A DNA stretch of 64,000 bases from CADEED01 sp041395625 (GTDB lineage Bacteria > Pseudomonadota > Gammaproteobacteria > Steroidobacterales > Steroidobacteraceae): the NCBI GenBank assembly GCA_041395625.1, contig JAWLAE010000002.1:930001-994000 (forward strand). Direction: 5' to 3'. Numbering within the stretch: position 1 is the first letter of the stretch; the number at the start of each line of letters is the position of its first letter. Below, piece after piece: positions 9,541 through 18,705 of this stretch. The notes beneath the pieces are model-generated. The model worked only from the letters and a program-made list of their open reading frames with translations. It had not been told where the DNA came from and searched no databases. The translations under genes and the position numbers were made by a program.

Positions 9541-10664
9541 GACCGCTTGCGAGACTTCGATGCCTTGATGCCAACTGCCGGCACCTGCTGCGTGATGCAG
9601 TGGATGTTGCCACCGCCCAGCAGGATCTCGCGCGTCTGGACGCCGACGACCTTGCGACCCGGAAACGCGCGCTTGAGCCGACTGGCGGCGAGCCGGTCCG
9701 TGCGTGGATCGAGCAACGGCATGACGATGCCGCCGTTGGCGATATAGAAATTCACGTAACTGCCGGCCAGGCGGGTGCGCGCAGGCCGCGGGTATGCATG
9801 CTCGCTGCCGAGTACACCGCCGGCCTCCGTTTCGGTGGAATAGAGCGGGCCCGGCTGCGGCAGTTTGATGATGTCGAGCGCCCTGCCCCGCGCATCGCGG
9901 GCTTTGCGCAGTCGCGTATACGCGTCGCGAGATACTGCGTACTGCGGGTCGCGCCGGTTGTCACACCAGGTCAGGGCGACTACGCCGGGTGCCACGTAGC
10001 AGGCGAGTTCGTCGATATGGCCATCGGTTTCGTCGTTGATGACGCCTTCGCCCAGCCAGATGATCTGCGACACGCCAAGATAGCGCTGCAGTGTCGTTTC
10101 GATCTCGGCGCGGCTCATCGTCGGATTGCGATTGCGGTTGAGCAGGCATTGCTCGGTGACGAGCGCCGTGCCCTGGCCATCGACATGCAGCGCGCCGCCC
10201 TCGTTGATCATGGACGCACGGTAGCGGTCCGCGCCCTCGATCTCGAGCACCTTCTGAGCCACCGCATCATCTGCATCCCAAGGAAAGTAGAGCCCGCCGT
10301 CGAGACCGCCCCATGCATTGAACCGCCAGTCGACACCGCGTCGTTCCCCATGTGAATTGACGACGAACGTGGGGCCGACATCGCGCATCCAGCAATCGTC
10401 ATGTGACAGCTCAACGACGCGGATATGGGGCGGCAGTTGCCGTCTCGCAAAGCCAAAATGCGCGGCCGAAACACCCACCGTGACCGGTTCGAATCGGGCG
10501 ATGGCCATTGCCACCTCCGCCAAGACCCGCTGCGCGGGCAGTGCGCCGTCACGCCAGTTGTCAGGACGCTCGGGCCAGAGCATCCAGCAGCCGGCATGGG
10601 GCTCGAACTCAGCCGGCATCCAGAACCGGTCTGCGGCGGGTGTACGTGTCAGCGTGCGCGACAT
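9537..10664 (-). CDS. aguA: Agmatine deiminase (PPAD family)
   Basis: The 375-residue product starts at ATG 10664, matching the usual family N-terminus (RFWMPAEFEPHAGCWMLWP). Guanidine-group residues are visible: ELSHDDCWMRDVGP, ETDGHIDELA, and the catalytic cysteine C356 in GGGNIHC near the C-terminus. The family hydrolyses agmatine to N-carbamoylputrescine and ammonia. The partner N-carbamoylputrescine amidase (aguB) is not adjacent; the only nitrilase in the window, at 17932-18705, looks like an omega-amidase. Product putrescine would feed the polyamine genes at 20-31 kb. The basic tail KASKSRKRS is unusual but short. Confidence 0.9.
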   Translation of the reverse strand: MSRTLTRTPAADRFWMPAEFEPHAGCWMLWPERPDNWRDGALPAQRVLAEVAMAIARFEPVTVGVSAAHFGFARRQLPPHIRVVELSHDDCWMRDVGPTFVVNSHGERRGVDWRFNAWGGLDGGLYFPWDADDAVAQKVLEIEGADRYRASMINEGGALHVDGQGTALVTEQCLLNRNRNPTMSRAEIETTLQRYLGVSQIIWLGEGVINDETDGHIDELACYVAPGVVALTWCDNRRDPQYAVSRDAYTRLRKARDARGRALDIIKLPQPGPLYSTETEAGGVLGSEHAYPRPARTRLAGSYVNFYIANGGIVMPLLDPRTDRLAASRLKRAFPGRKVVGVQTREILLGGGNIHCITQQVPAVGIKASKSRKRS

Positions 10665-10758
10665 GGCCGGATTGTACGTGACGTGTGCTAGCATTTTGCA
10701 CACGCGCAACAGGTGCGTCCGATTTTAGCCCCCGCTCACCCTTTGAGAGATTCAAGCA

Positions 10759-12066
10759 ATGGCGACAGCTCCCAGCCCGAAACCTACGGCCCCCTCCGGT
10801 GGCGCCAAGATATCGATCCAGAACGGCAAGTTGACCGTCCCGGACCAGCCGATCGTGCCATTCATCGAGGGTGACGGCACGGGCCCCGACATCTGGCGCG
10901 CCAGCGTCCGCGTGCTCGATGCCGCGGTCGCCAAGAGCTACGGTGGCCGCCGCAAGATTCACTGGATGGAAGTGTACGCTGGCGAGAAATCGCACAAGAT
11001 GTTCAATACTTGGCTGCCCGATGAAACAGTGGCCGCCTGCCGCGAATACCTGGTATCCATCAAAGGCCCACTAACCACTCCGATCGGCGGGGGCATCCGG
11101 TCGTTGAACGTGGCACTGCGACAGATGCTCGATCTGTATGTCTGCCTGCGGCCGGTGCGCTGGTTCAAAGGGGTGCCCTCGCCTGTCCGCACGCCCGAGA
11201 AGGTGGATATGGTGATCTTTCGTGAGAACACCGAGGACATCTACGCAGGCATCGAGTTCGAAGCTGGGTCGGCTGAGAACAAGAAATTTCAGGAACTGTT
11301 CAAGCAGAACTTCCCGAAGGCCTTCGCCAAGATCCGCTTTCCGAATACGTCCGGCATCGGTATCAAGCCGGTGTCGCAGGAAGGCACCGAGCGTCTGTTC
11401 CGCGCTGCGCTCGAATACGCGCTGGCGAACAAGCGCAAGAGCGTGACGATCGTGCACAAAGGCAACATCATGAAGTTCACGGAAGGCGCATTCCGGAACT
11501 GGGCCTACGCATTGGCCGAGCGCGATTTCGCAGCACAGACTTACACTTGGGATCAGTGGGAACGTACCAAGGCCGCCAAGGGCGAGAAGGCGGCCAACGA
11601 TGAACAGTCGGCGGCCCAGAAAGCCGGCAAGCTGATCGTCAAGGACGCGATCGCAGATATCACGCTGCAGCAGGTGCTGACGCGTCCTAACGAATTCGAC
11701 GTGATCGCCACGATGAACCTCAACGGCGACTATCTGTCGGACGCATTGGCGGCGCAAGTGGGCGGCATCGGCATCGCACCCGGCGGCAATATCAATTACA
11801 TGACAGGTCACGCGGTATTCGAGGCCACCCACGGGACCGCTCCCAAGTATGCGAATCTCGACAAGGTGAACCCGGGCTCGGTGATCCTGTCCGGCGAAAT
11901 GATGTTGCGCTACATGGGCTGGACGGAAGCGGCTGATGCGATCATCAGCGCGATGGACAAGAGCATCGGCCAAAAGACCGTCACTTATGACTTCGCTCGC
12001 CTGATGGAAGGCGCCACCGAGGTGAAGTGCAGCGAATTCGCCGACGTGCTGATCAAAAACCTGTAA
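10759..12066 (+). CDS. icd: NADP-dependent isocitrate dehydrogenase
   Basis: A 435-residue E. coli-type homodimeric enzyme that oxidatively decarboxylates isocitrate to 2-oxoglutarate in the TCA cycle. The phosphorylation loop GGIRSLNVALRQ is intact, with S115 as the AceK target. The NENTEDIYAG-like substrate loop is present (RENTEDIYAG), and K363-Y364 in HGTAPKYA are the residues that select NADP over NAD. A GAGAG-type ribosome site precedes ATG 10759. It is followed after 21 bases by aceK, its own kinase/phosphatase, and is divergent from aguA. Confidence 0.97.
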   Translation: MATAPSPKPTAPSGGAKISIQNGKLTVPDQPIVPFIEGDGTGPDIWRASVRVLDAAVAKSYGGRRKIHWMEVYAGEKSHKMFNTWLPDETVAACREYLVSIKGPLTTPIGGGIRSLNVALRQMLDLYVCLRPVRWFKGVPSPVRTPEKVDMVIFRENTEDIYAGIEFEAGSAENKKFQELFKQNFPKAFAKIRFPNTSGIGIKPVSQEGTERLFRAALEYALANKRKSVTIVHKGNIMKFTEGAFRNWAYALAERDFAAQTYTWDQWERTKAAKGEKAANDEQSAAQKAGKLIVKDAIADITLQQVLTRPNEFDVIATMNLNGDYLSDALAAQVGGIGIAPGGNINYMTGHAVFEATHGTAPKYANLDKVNPGSVILSGEMMLRYMGWTEAADAIISAMDKSIGQKTVTYDFARLMEGATEVKCSEFADVLIKNL

Positions 12067-12087
12067 CCGGCCCTTGCCGGTCGCCAG

Positions 12088-13869
12088 GTGACTGAATCCG
12101 GCGCGCCATCGCACGACCCGCTCAGCCCCACCCGCAACGGTGGGGCTGAGCCAGCGCTCGCAGCAGCCTGCGCGCGGCACATCGTCGCGGCATTTGCCAA
12201 CTACAACGCCGACTTCCGTGCCATTACACGACGCGCGCCGGGCAGGTTCGATCAGCGCGACCTGGTCGGCAGTCAGCGCGACGCGGCGGAGCGCATCGAT
12301 CTCTACGACCGTGCGGTCAAGAGCGCGGTCGCCCAGCTGGAACTCAAGCTCGGCGAGCACGCCCTCGACAGGCCGCTCTGGCAAGCGATTCGCAATGAGT
12401 TTGCGGCGGCCATCACGGGCGTTCCCGACAACGAGTTCACCAAGACATTTTTCAGTTCGATCACGCGGCGGCTGTTTCGCACCGTCGGCGTCGCACCGGA
12501 GATCGAGTTCGTGGCGACGGATCTGGACCCACTCGCATCCGTCACCAGCGACATCATCTTCGATACATATACCAATCGCGGCGCGCTGTCGCTGCTCGTC
12601 GAGGACATGCTGGATGAGTTGCGCTTTCAATCACGCTGGCGTGACTTCGACCACAGTGTGCAACATGTAGCGAACGAGATCGAACGCCATCATGGTCAGA
12701 GTGGCGAACGGCGCGCCGTGCAGCGCATCGAACTCATCAAGCCAGTGTTCTATCAAATCGGCCGTGCCTATCTCGTCGGACGGGTGATCGGCCGCGGCTA
12801 CGTCAGACCCCTGGTAATCGCTCTGAAGAACACGGAGCGCGGCATACTGGTCGATACCGTGATGCTGAATGTCGATGACGTCAGCATCCTGTTTGGCTTT
12901 ACGCGTTCCTATTTCCACGTCGATCTGGACCGCGTGGGCGAGACCGTCGTATTCCTCAAGCAATTGATGCCCCGCAAGCCTGTCAGCGAGCTGTTCACCG
13001 TACTCGGGCGCGCCAAGCAGGGCAAGACTGAGCGCTTTCGTGAGCTGATGCGCCACCTCGCAACCGCCACCGATCGCTTCGTACACGCGCCCGGCGAACG
13101 CGGGCTCGTAATGGTGTGCTTCACGCTGCCCTCGTTCGACATTGTTTTCAAGGTGATCCGCGACCGCTTCCCCTATCCCAAGAGCGTGCTGCGCGAGGAT
13201 GTTCTGGCCAAGTATCATTTCGTTTTCAAGCACGATCGTGCCGGGCGACTGGTGGATGCCCAGGAGTTCAAGCGCCTGCGCTTCCGGCGCGCCCTGTTCG
13301 CGCCAGAACTGATCGAGGAGTTGTTGAGTGAGACAGCCAACACAGTGCATGTCGAAGGCGATGATCTGATCTTCGATCACCTGTACATCGAGCGGCGCAT
13401 GACGCCCCTGAATCTCTATTTGCGCCAGGTGCCCGCCGAGGTGGCTGAACGTGCGGTGATCGATTACGGACAGGCGATCCGCGACCTCGCCTATACGAAT
13501 ATCTTCGCCGGCGATCTATTGTTGAAGAACTTCGGCGTCACCCGGCACGGACGCGTGATCTTCTACGACTACGACGAGCTTTGCCAGGTATCGGACTGCC
13601 GTTTCCGCGATCTGCCGCAAGCACAGAACGACGAAGACGAAATGCGCGGCGAACCGTGGTTCTACGTCGGCGACAACGACGTGTTCCCGGAGACCTTCGC
13701 CAAGTTCCTGGCCTTCGATGAGGCCCAGCTGGCGACTTTCATGCGCGTGCACGGCGACATACTCACGGCCGACTTCTGGCGCCAATTGCAGACCAGGATC
13801 GCGGAGGGTGAAGTGCTGGAGGTATTGCCCTACTCGCATCATCGCGTCAGAGTTGCCAGCAGCCATTAG
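12088..13869 (+). CDS. aceK: Isocitrate dehydrogenase kinase/phosphatase
   Basis: A 593-residue AceK with the family's regulatory N-terminal domain and C-terminal kinase-like domain. Visible blocks include RIDLYDRAV near residue 72, VKHxR-like KYHFVFKHDRAGRLVDAQEF around 377-396, and the metal-binding FYDYDELC near 492-499. It phosphorylates Icd on S115 and also removes the phosphate, switching carbon into the glyoxylate bypass. Only a GTG at 12088 gives a full-length start, with a weak ribosome site, and the first 27 residues have no counterpart in E. coli AceK. A perfect 12-bp hairpin lies in this extension. aceA and aceB are not in the window. Confidence 0.95.
   Translation: MTESGAPSHDPLSPTRNGGAEPALAAACARHIVAAFANYNADFRAITRRAPGRFDQRDLVGSQRDAAERIDLYDRAVKSAVAQLELKLGEHALDRPLWQAIRNEFAAAITGVPDNEFTKTFFSSITRRLFRTVGVAPEIEFVATDLDPLASVTSDIIFDTYTNRGALSLLVEDMLDELRFQSRWRDFDHSVQHVANEIERHHGQSGERRAVQRIELIKPVFYQIGRAYLVGRVIGRGYVRPLVIALKNTERGILVDTVMLNVDDVSILFGFTRSYFHVDLDRVGETVVFLKQLMPRKPVSELFTVLGRAKQGKTERFRELMRHLATATDRFVHAPGERGLVMVCFTLPSFDIVFKVIRDRFPYPKSVLREDVLAKYHFVFKHDRAGRLVDAQEFKRLRFRRALFAPELIEELLSETANTVHVEGDDLIFDHLYIERRMTPLNLYLRQVPAEVAERAVIDYGQAIRDLAYTNIFAGDLLLKNFGVTRHGRVIFYDYDELCQVSDCRFRDLPQAQNDEDEMRGEPWFYVGDNDVFPETFAKFLAFDEAQLATFMRVHGDILTADFWRQLQTRIAEGEVLEVLPYSHHRVRVASSH
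12121..12150 (+). promoter_or_regulatory. Perfect 12-bp stem-loop at the icd/aceK junction
   Basis: Two perfectly complementary 12-base arms flank a six-base CGCAAC loop, beginning 33 bases into aceK. No U-run follows, so it is not a typical terminator. It would fold in the icd-aceK message right after the weak GTG start and could lower aceK translation or stop 3' decay from reaching icd. Function is inferred. Confidence 0.6.
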
Positions 13870-13899
13870 GCGACCCGCCATAAGTCGCTGGCGCGGTGG

Positions 13900-15849
13900 T
13901 CAGTGCGCGGTCGACACCGCGGCTTGCGCGCTGCCCTCGACTCCGAGATTCTCAGCCAGGAATTGCTCGAGCTCGGTGAACAGCGTCCTGCGCCATTCAG
14001 CACGCACCAGCGAGTGATCGCCGTCTTCGATGATCACGAGCTTGTGAGGTTTTCTGGCCCGGTCGAGTGCACGGGCCATGTTGCGGCTGTGATCGATCAC
14101 GACATTCACATCGGCATCGCCGTGCACCAGCAGCACCGGTACGCGGATGCGGTCGGCGTTCTTGAGTGGCGAACCGGCCTTGAGCTCATCTGCGTCGGTA
14201 CCCAACACATAATTGGTACTTGCGCGGCCGCCATAGAAACGCCGGTCCTGCTGCTGCAAGCCACGCAGGTCTGTGACACCCGCGATGCTGCCGGCACATC
14301 GATATAGTTCCGGCTCGCGCACGGCGCCCATCAGCGCGGCATAACCACCATAGCTCCAGCCGACGATGCACAGTCGCCGCGGGTCGGCGATGCCCTCGCT
14401 GATGGCCCAGCGCGCAGCCGCCGAGATATCGTCGACCATGACGGTACCCCAGTTCCGCAAGCCTGCCTGGTACCAATCGTAGCCATAGCCGGTCGAACCG
14501 CGGAAATTCACCTGTACCACAGCATAGCCACGACTGGTCAGGAACTGCACGACTTCGTCGAAACCCCAGCTGTCGCGAGCGTGCGGCCCGCCATGGGGAT
14601 AGATGATCGTCGGCAGATTCTTGCCATCCGATCCCAGCGGCAGCGTTAAGTAGCCAGGCAACGGCGTGTTGTCCGGTCCGCTGATCGTCACGGCTCGCAT
14701 CGGCGCCAGACCCTGCGACAGCCGATAGTTGGAACTGCCGAGCCGCGCCAACGACTTGTGGTCGAGATCGAGCAGATGGTACTCGGTGGGCTTGATATCG
14801 GAGTGCGCTGCAACCAGGATCCGCCGCTCATCGCGCGACGCGCCGATGATCCAGTTTTCCGATGCCGGCAACACCGCATCGATCGCATTCTGGATCTGCT
14901 GCGCTTGCGAATCGATGAAATGCACTTTGGCTCTATCGGTTTCATAGCCGAAGCCGACGATGCGCTGATCCGTGGGCCAGCGCACCGTGCTGCCCACATC
15001 GACATCCGGGCGCGCGAACAACAACTGTCGATCGGACTGGTCGTCGAGCGCCATCTCGAATATCGCCGAACGCCCGTTGTGATCGGTTTCGATCAGCAAG
15101 GAGTTGCCCAGCGGACCAAAGCCCAACACGCTGAATTCGTCGTTGTCGAAGGTATTGAACTTGAGCAACGTCTGCCACTTGCTGTCGTCCGTGGAACGCG
15201 TGATGTACTGACCGCGCTCCTCGCGAAAGCCGAAGCCGAACCGGACAGCACCCGACCGATCTGCATACCAGCTAACCACCGGCGCCCGCTCGCTCTGGAC
15301 GCGCGTCAGCCGCCCCGTGTAGACGTTCAGACGATAGACCTCCGGAAATATCGAGCCGTCTGCGTCGAGCTGGATCAACACCGACTCGCGATCCTCCGGC
15401 AGCCAATGCAGCACACGGTCCTGGAATTGCGAAGCGCCCGCCTTGCCGTTCTGCACGAGCACCTTCTGCTTGCTGCCATCGATATTGAGCGCCACCAGCC
15501 GCGTGACCCAGAACGGGCGACCGCCCATGAACTGGGTGGACCGGAATGAACATACGAGCCGCTCGTCGTTCTTGAAACGACACCAGCTCGCCAGGAACGA
15601 GTCGGACTCCGCACTGACGATCGCTTTGGGCTTGTTCGTGGTTAGATCCAGCAACCCCACGAAGCGCTTGCCATCGACATTCGTGATGTAGGCGATTCGA
15701 TTGCCGTCGGGAGATAACGCCGGGCTGTACATACTCGGCTCCGCGGCAAAATCCTCGATCGACGGATGCGGCGCGGCGGCAGCCGTCGCCGCAGCAAGCA
15801 GGCCGACTCCTGCCAGAGCCCAGCCTAGAACCCAGCTTACAACCCGCAT
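13900..15849 (-). CDS. Secreted S9 (prolyl oligopeptidase-family) peptidase
   Basis: A 649-residue exported protein with a signal peptide cleaved near residue 25 (AAAA-PH). Residues about 30-370 form a beta-propeller with WD40-like PDGNRIAY repeats. Residues about 390-640 form an alpha/beta hydrolase with nucleophile S499 in GWSYGG, acid in HGDADVNV, and histidine in DGDHSL. These carry out dipeptidyl- or acylaminoacyl-peptidase reactions in the periplasm. The gene converges on aceK with a 30-base gap. Confidence 0.9.
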   Translation of the reverse strand: MRVVSWVLGWALAGVGLLAAATAAAAPHPSIEDFAAEPSMYSPALSPDGNRIAYITNVDGKRFVGLLDLTTNKPKAIVSAESDSFLASWCRFKNDERLVCSFRSTQFMGGRPFWVTRLVALNIDGSKQKVLVQNGKAGASQFQDRVLHWLPEDRESVLIQLDADGSIFPEVYRLNVYTGRLTRVQSERAPVVSWYADRSGAVRFGFGFREERGQYITRSTDDSKWQTLLKFNTFDNDEFSVLGFGPLGNSLLIETDHNGRSAIFEMALDDQSDRQLLFARPDVDVGSTVRWPTDQRIVGFGYETDRAKVHFIDSQAQQIQNAIDAVLPASENWIIGASRDERRILVAAHSDIKPTEYHLLDLDHKSLARLGSSNYRLSQGLAPMRAVTISGPDNTPLPGYLTLPLGSDGKNLPTIIYPHGGPHARDSWGFDEVVQFLTSRGYAVVQVNFRGSTGYGYDWYQAGLRNWGTVMVDDISAAARWAISEGIADPRRLCIVGWSYGGYAALMGAVREPELYRCAGSIAGVTDLRGLQQQDRRFYGGRASTNYVLGTDADELKAGSPLKNADRIRVPVLLVHGDADVNVVIDHSRNMARALDRARKPHKLVIIEDGDHSLVRAEWRRTLFTELEQFLAENLGVEGSAQAAVSTAH

Positions 15850-15855
15850 GGGTCG

Positions 15856-16575
15856 TTAGTGTATGGCAATCCCGGGTAGTTTGGCCAGCCGCGCCTGCAC
15901 GCCGGTGTCTGGTCGACACGCAGCCACGGCGGCCGCATCGAGGCCCAATTCCCCAGCAACCGACTCGACGATGCCCGGCGCACAGAGCCGCGGCTCCAGC
16001 CACTCAATGGTCAGAAGATGAGCGAGATACACAGCCGCGCAATTCTTGGGTCCAGCGGGGAACTCGCCGAATCGACGCCAGCCAAGGGCCGTCGCCGCGA
16101 CCGACGCGGGAATGCACCACCAGCGCAACACACGCTCGGCAGTCTCACCGGCATGCTGGTTTACGAGCGTCGCGCGACTCGGGGCATCGAGTACGACACC
16201 AGCATCCGTCTCGCTGCGGATCACGGCACTGAGCGTGAGCGCGTCGCCAATGCGATGTAACAGGCCGGCCGCCGCGCTGACCGATACTTGAGCGCCGAGT
16301 TGTCGTGCTACGCGAGACGCACAAAAAGCTGTGGCAAGTGAGTCGCGCCAGATCACATCTAGTTGTTTCTGACGGCCGGCACCATCGAAAGCGGTACGGT
16401 GCAGTGCCCGCAGCTCAGCGCCACCAGGTAGTGGCGCCCAGGATTCCAGTGCGGCGAAGTTGAGCGGTGCGGCTGGTAGGTCGCGTAGTCTGCGCGTAAA
16501 GCACTCGGCCACGGCGCGACGTGCCTGCAACGCATGCGACTCGACCGGCTCGGCAACAAATCCACGATTGAACAT
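15856..16575 (-). CDS. HDOD-domain protein
   Basis: The 239-residue protein carries an HDOD fold: helices with the block AGLLHRIGDALTL (around residue 103-115), the degenerate HD signature typical of this non-catalytic family, then a paired WWCIPxxVAxxALxW helix. HDOD proteins act in signalling and post-transcriptional control, often with c-di-GMP enzymes, but none is adjacent. It starts seven bases upstream of the S9 peptidase on the same strand, with the peptidase further downstream in order of coordinates. The specific role is unknown. Confidence 0.65.
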   Translation of the reverse strand: MFNRGFVAEPVESHALQARRAVAECFTRRLRDLPAAPLNFAALESWAPLPGGAELRALHRTAFDGAGRQKQLDVIWRDSLATAFCASRVARQLGAQVSVSAAAGLLHRIGDALTLSAVIRSETDAGVVLDAPSRATLVNQHAGETAERVLRWWCIPASVAATALGWRRFGEFPAGPKNCAAVYLAHLLTIEWLEPRLCAPGIVESVAGELGLDAAAVAACRPDTGVQARLAKLPGIAIH

Positions 16576-16768
16576 AAGCTCGCTCTGACGGCAAAGCGCC
16601 GTGAATCAAGAGCGAACTGGGGCGGCAGAACCCCAAGAAGCTAAAGAGCGTGCGGGAACTGACGCAGCGACGCCAGCGACAGAGTAGAAAAATCAGAACA
16701 GCCGCCACGCTCCGTGCGCAGATCGCGAATCCCATCACGCCGCTGCGGCAGGCTTTGCGGCGCCGAGA

Positions 16769-17935
16769 TCAGATACGAGCGAGACCCTGTGCCAGATCCG
16801 CAATCAGGTCGTCGACGTCTTCCAGTCCGATCGACAAGCGGATCGTGCCGTTCCCCAAACCGGACTTTGCGAGCTCCGCTGGTGTCAGGTCTTTGCCGCC
16901 CAGCATCTGCGGCGGCATGACCAGAGACTCACTCGAACCGAGGCTCGCCGTCATCGCAAACAGTTGCAGCGCTTCGGCCAGCCGCCCGCCCGCTTCGCTA
17001 CCGGCCGCCACGCGGAAGGTGACCACTGTTCCCATCTCCTGCATCTGACGTCCCGCCAGAGCCGCTTGGGGATGGGAGGCGAGACCGGGATATCGAACCT
17101 CGGCGATCGCCGGCTGCTGCTCGAGCCAGCTCGCCACAGCCAGCGCAGTGGCGCATTGCTCGCGATAGCGGACGAAATAGGTTTTCAGGCTGCGCTGCAT
17201 CAGATAGGCAGCCTGCGGATCGAGATGCGCGCCCAGCAGATTGAAATCGGACCGCAGCGACTCGATCAGCTCGGCGCTGCCGATCACAGCCCCGCCCATC
17301 ACGTCGCCAGCACCGGACGCATACTTCGTGAGACTGTGGACGAACAAGTCGATGTCGTACTCGCCATGCTGGTGAAATCCCGCGAAAGTGTTGTCGAGCA
17401 CCGCCAGCGCGCCGTGCTGGTGCGCAAGCCCGCTGATCCGTGCGATGTCGGCCACCTTCAGCATCGGGTTGGTAGGACTCTCGAAGAACACCAGGCGCGT
17501 CGGACGCGCAGCAAGCACCTGCTCGAGTGCACCTGTGTCCTCGATCGACAGCATCGTATTGGCCACGCCGAAACGCGCCAGCAGCTTGCGGACTATCGAC
17601 CGAGTCGGTCCGTAGCTCTCCAGGAAATACACGATGTGATCGCCCTGCTTGGTCAACGCCAACAGGGTCTGTGCGACTGCATTGACGCCGCTCGCGGTAA
17701 CCAGGCAATCGTCCCGACCCTGCAGCTGCGCCAGGGTCAGCTCCAACTGGCGAGTGGTCGGATTCGAAGAACGCATGTAGAAGTAGCCGGGCTGCTCGCC
17801 CCGAAAAGCCGCCATCGTCTGCGCGACCGTATCGAACTCATACTTCACGCTTTGGTAGATCGGTGCAATGACTGCCCGATTGCCCACCGGCGGCGCGGTG
17901 TCCGGGGGATGGTTGATCAATGTGCGTTTTTTCAT
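16769..17935 (-). CDS. Cys/Met-metabolism PLP-dependent lyase (cystathionine lyase/synthase type)
   Basis: The 388-residue product begins at ATG 17935 and has the fold-type I PLP motifs SSNPTTRQLE, TASGVNAV, LDNTFAGF and the Schiff-base lysine in SLTKYASGAGD. The catalytic-loop cysteine found in methionine gamma-lyases (YGCT) is replaced by proline in SYGPT, which favours a cystathionine beta-lyase or gamma-synthase-like activity over methioninase. The start overlaps the stop of the omega-amidase gene (ATGA), placing it last in a three-gene coupled operon with a methionine-type aminotransferase. Confidence 0.82.
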   Translation of the reverse strand: MKKRTLINHPPDTAPPVGNRAVIAPIYQSVKYEFDTVAQTMAAFRGEQPGYFYMRSSNPTTRQLELTLAQLQGRDDCLVTASGVNAVAQTLLALTKQGDHIVYFLESYGPTRSIVRKLLARFGVANTMLSIEDTGALEQVLAARPTRLVFFESPTNPMLKVADIARISGLAHQHGALAVLDNTFAGFHQHGEYDIDLFVHSLTKYASGAGDVMGGAVIGSAELIESLRSDFNLLGAHLDPQAAYLMQRSLKTYFVRYREQCATALAVASWLEQQPAIAEVRYPGLASHPQAALAGRQMQEMGTVVTFRVAAGSEAGGRLAEALQLFAMTASLGSSESLVMPPQMLGGKDLTPAELAKSGLGNGTIRLSIGLEDVDDLIADLAQGLARI

Positions 17936-18705
17936 GGTGCAATCGTAAAGCGATCGGCATCCAGATGGGCAGGAAATTTGCGCCGGAACTCCACGAGCGG
18001 CGCCAGTTCGAGCGTAGCTCGCACGGCGCCGGCGGCATCCGCCAGCTCGACCATTGGCTGGCCAAAGTAGTCGACGATCACGCTGTCGCCCGCGTAGGCG
18101 ACGCCATTGCCGTCGCTTCCCACGCGATTGACACCCGCGACATAGGCCTGGTTTTCGATCGCGCGGGCACGCAACAACTGCTGCCACGGATAGCGGCGCA
18201 CCGCGGGCCAGTTGGCGACGTACACTAACAGGTCGTAGTCGAAATCGGGGCGGCGACGACTCCAAACGGGAAACCGCAAGTCGTAGCAGACGAGCGGCGC
18301 GATCTTGAACCCACGCCACTCGATCAGCAGCGTCGAGGCACCGGCGGTGTAGTGCTCATGCTCACGCGCCATGCGAAACAAGTGCCGTTTGTCGTAGGAT
18401 GAAACGGCGCCGTCCGGCGTGACCCACAGCAGGCGATTGAAGAACTTCCCTGCGTCGGCTACGACGACGCTGCCGGTCACGGCGGCATCCAGCGCGCGCG
18501 CCTGCGTCTGCAACCAGCGAATCGTCATGGCAGCAGCTGGCTCAGCCAGCCGTTCAGGCTGCATCGTGAAGCCCGTCGTGAACATCTCCGGCAGGACGAC
18601 CAGATCGACCTGCTGACGCAATGGCGCCAGCATGGTCTCGAAGACCCGGTAGTTCGCCTCGCGATCCTCCCACGCAAGCGCCTGCTGCAGCAGCGCCAGC
18701 CTCAC
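17932..18705 (-). CDS. Omega-amidase (YafV/NIT2-type nitrilase)
   Basis: A 257-residue carbon-nitrogen hydrolase with the full E-K-C triad: Glu in LPEMFTTGF, Lys in SYDKRHLF and Cys in VCYDLRFP. The YafV/NIT2 branch hydrolyses 2-oxoglutaramate and 2-oxosuccinamate, the keto acids left when glutamine or asparagine act as amino donors. The upstream gene is a YbdL-type transaminase and overlaps it by four bases, so transamination and deamidation are coupled as in methionine salvage. An N-carbamoylputrescine amidase role is less likely by sequence and context. Confidence 0.85.
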   Translation of the reverse strand: MRLALLQQALAWEDREANYRVFETMLAPLRQQVDLVVLPEMFTTGFTMQPERLAEPAAAMTIRWLQTQARALDAAVTGSVVVADAGKFFNRLLWVTPDGAVSSYDKRHLFRMAREHEHYTAGASTLLIEWRGFKIAPLVCYDLRFPVWSRRRPDFDYDLLVYVANWPAVRRYPWQQLLRARAIENQAYVAGVNRVGSDGNGVAYAGDSVIVDYFGQPMVELADAAGAVRATLELAPLVEFRRKFPAHLDADRFTIAP

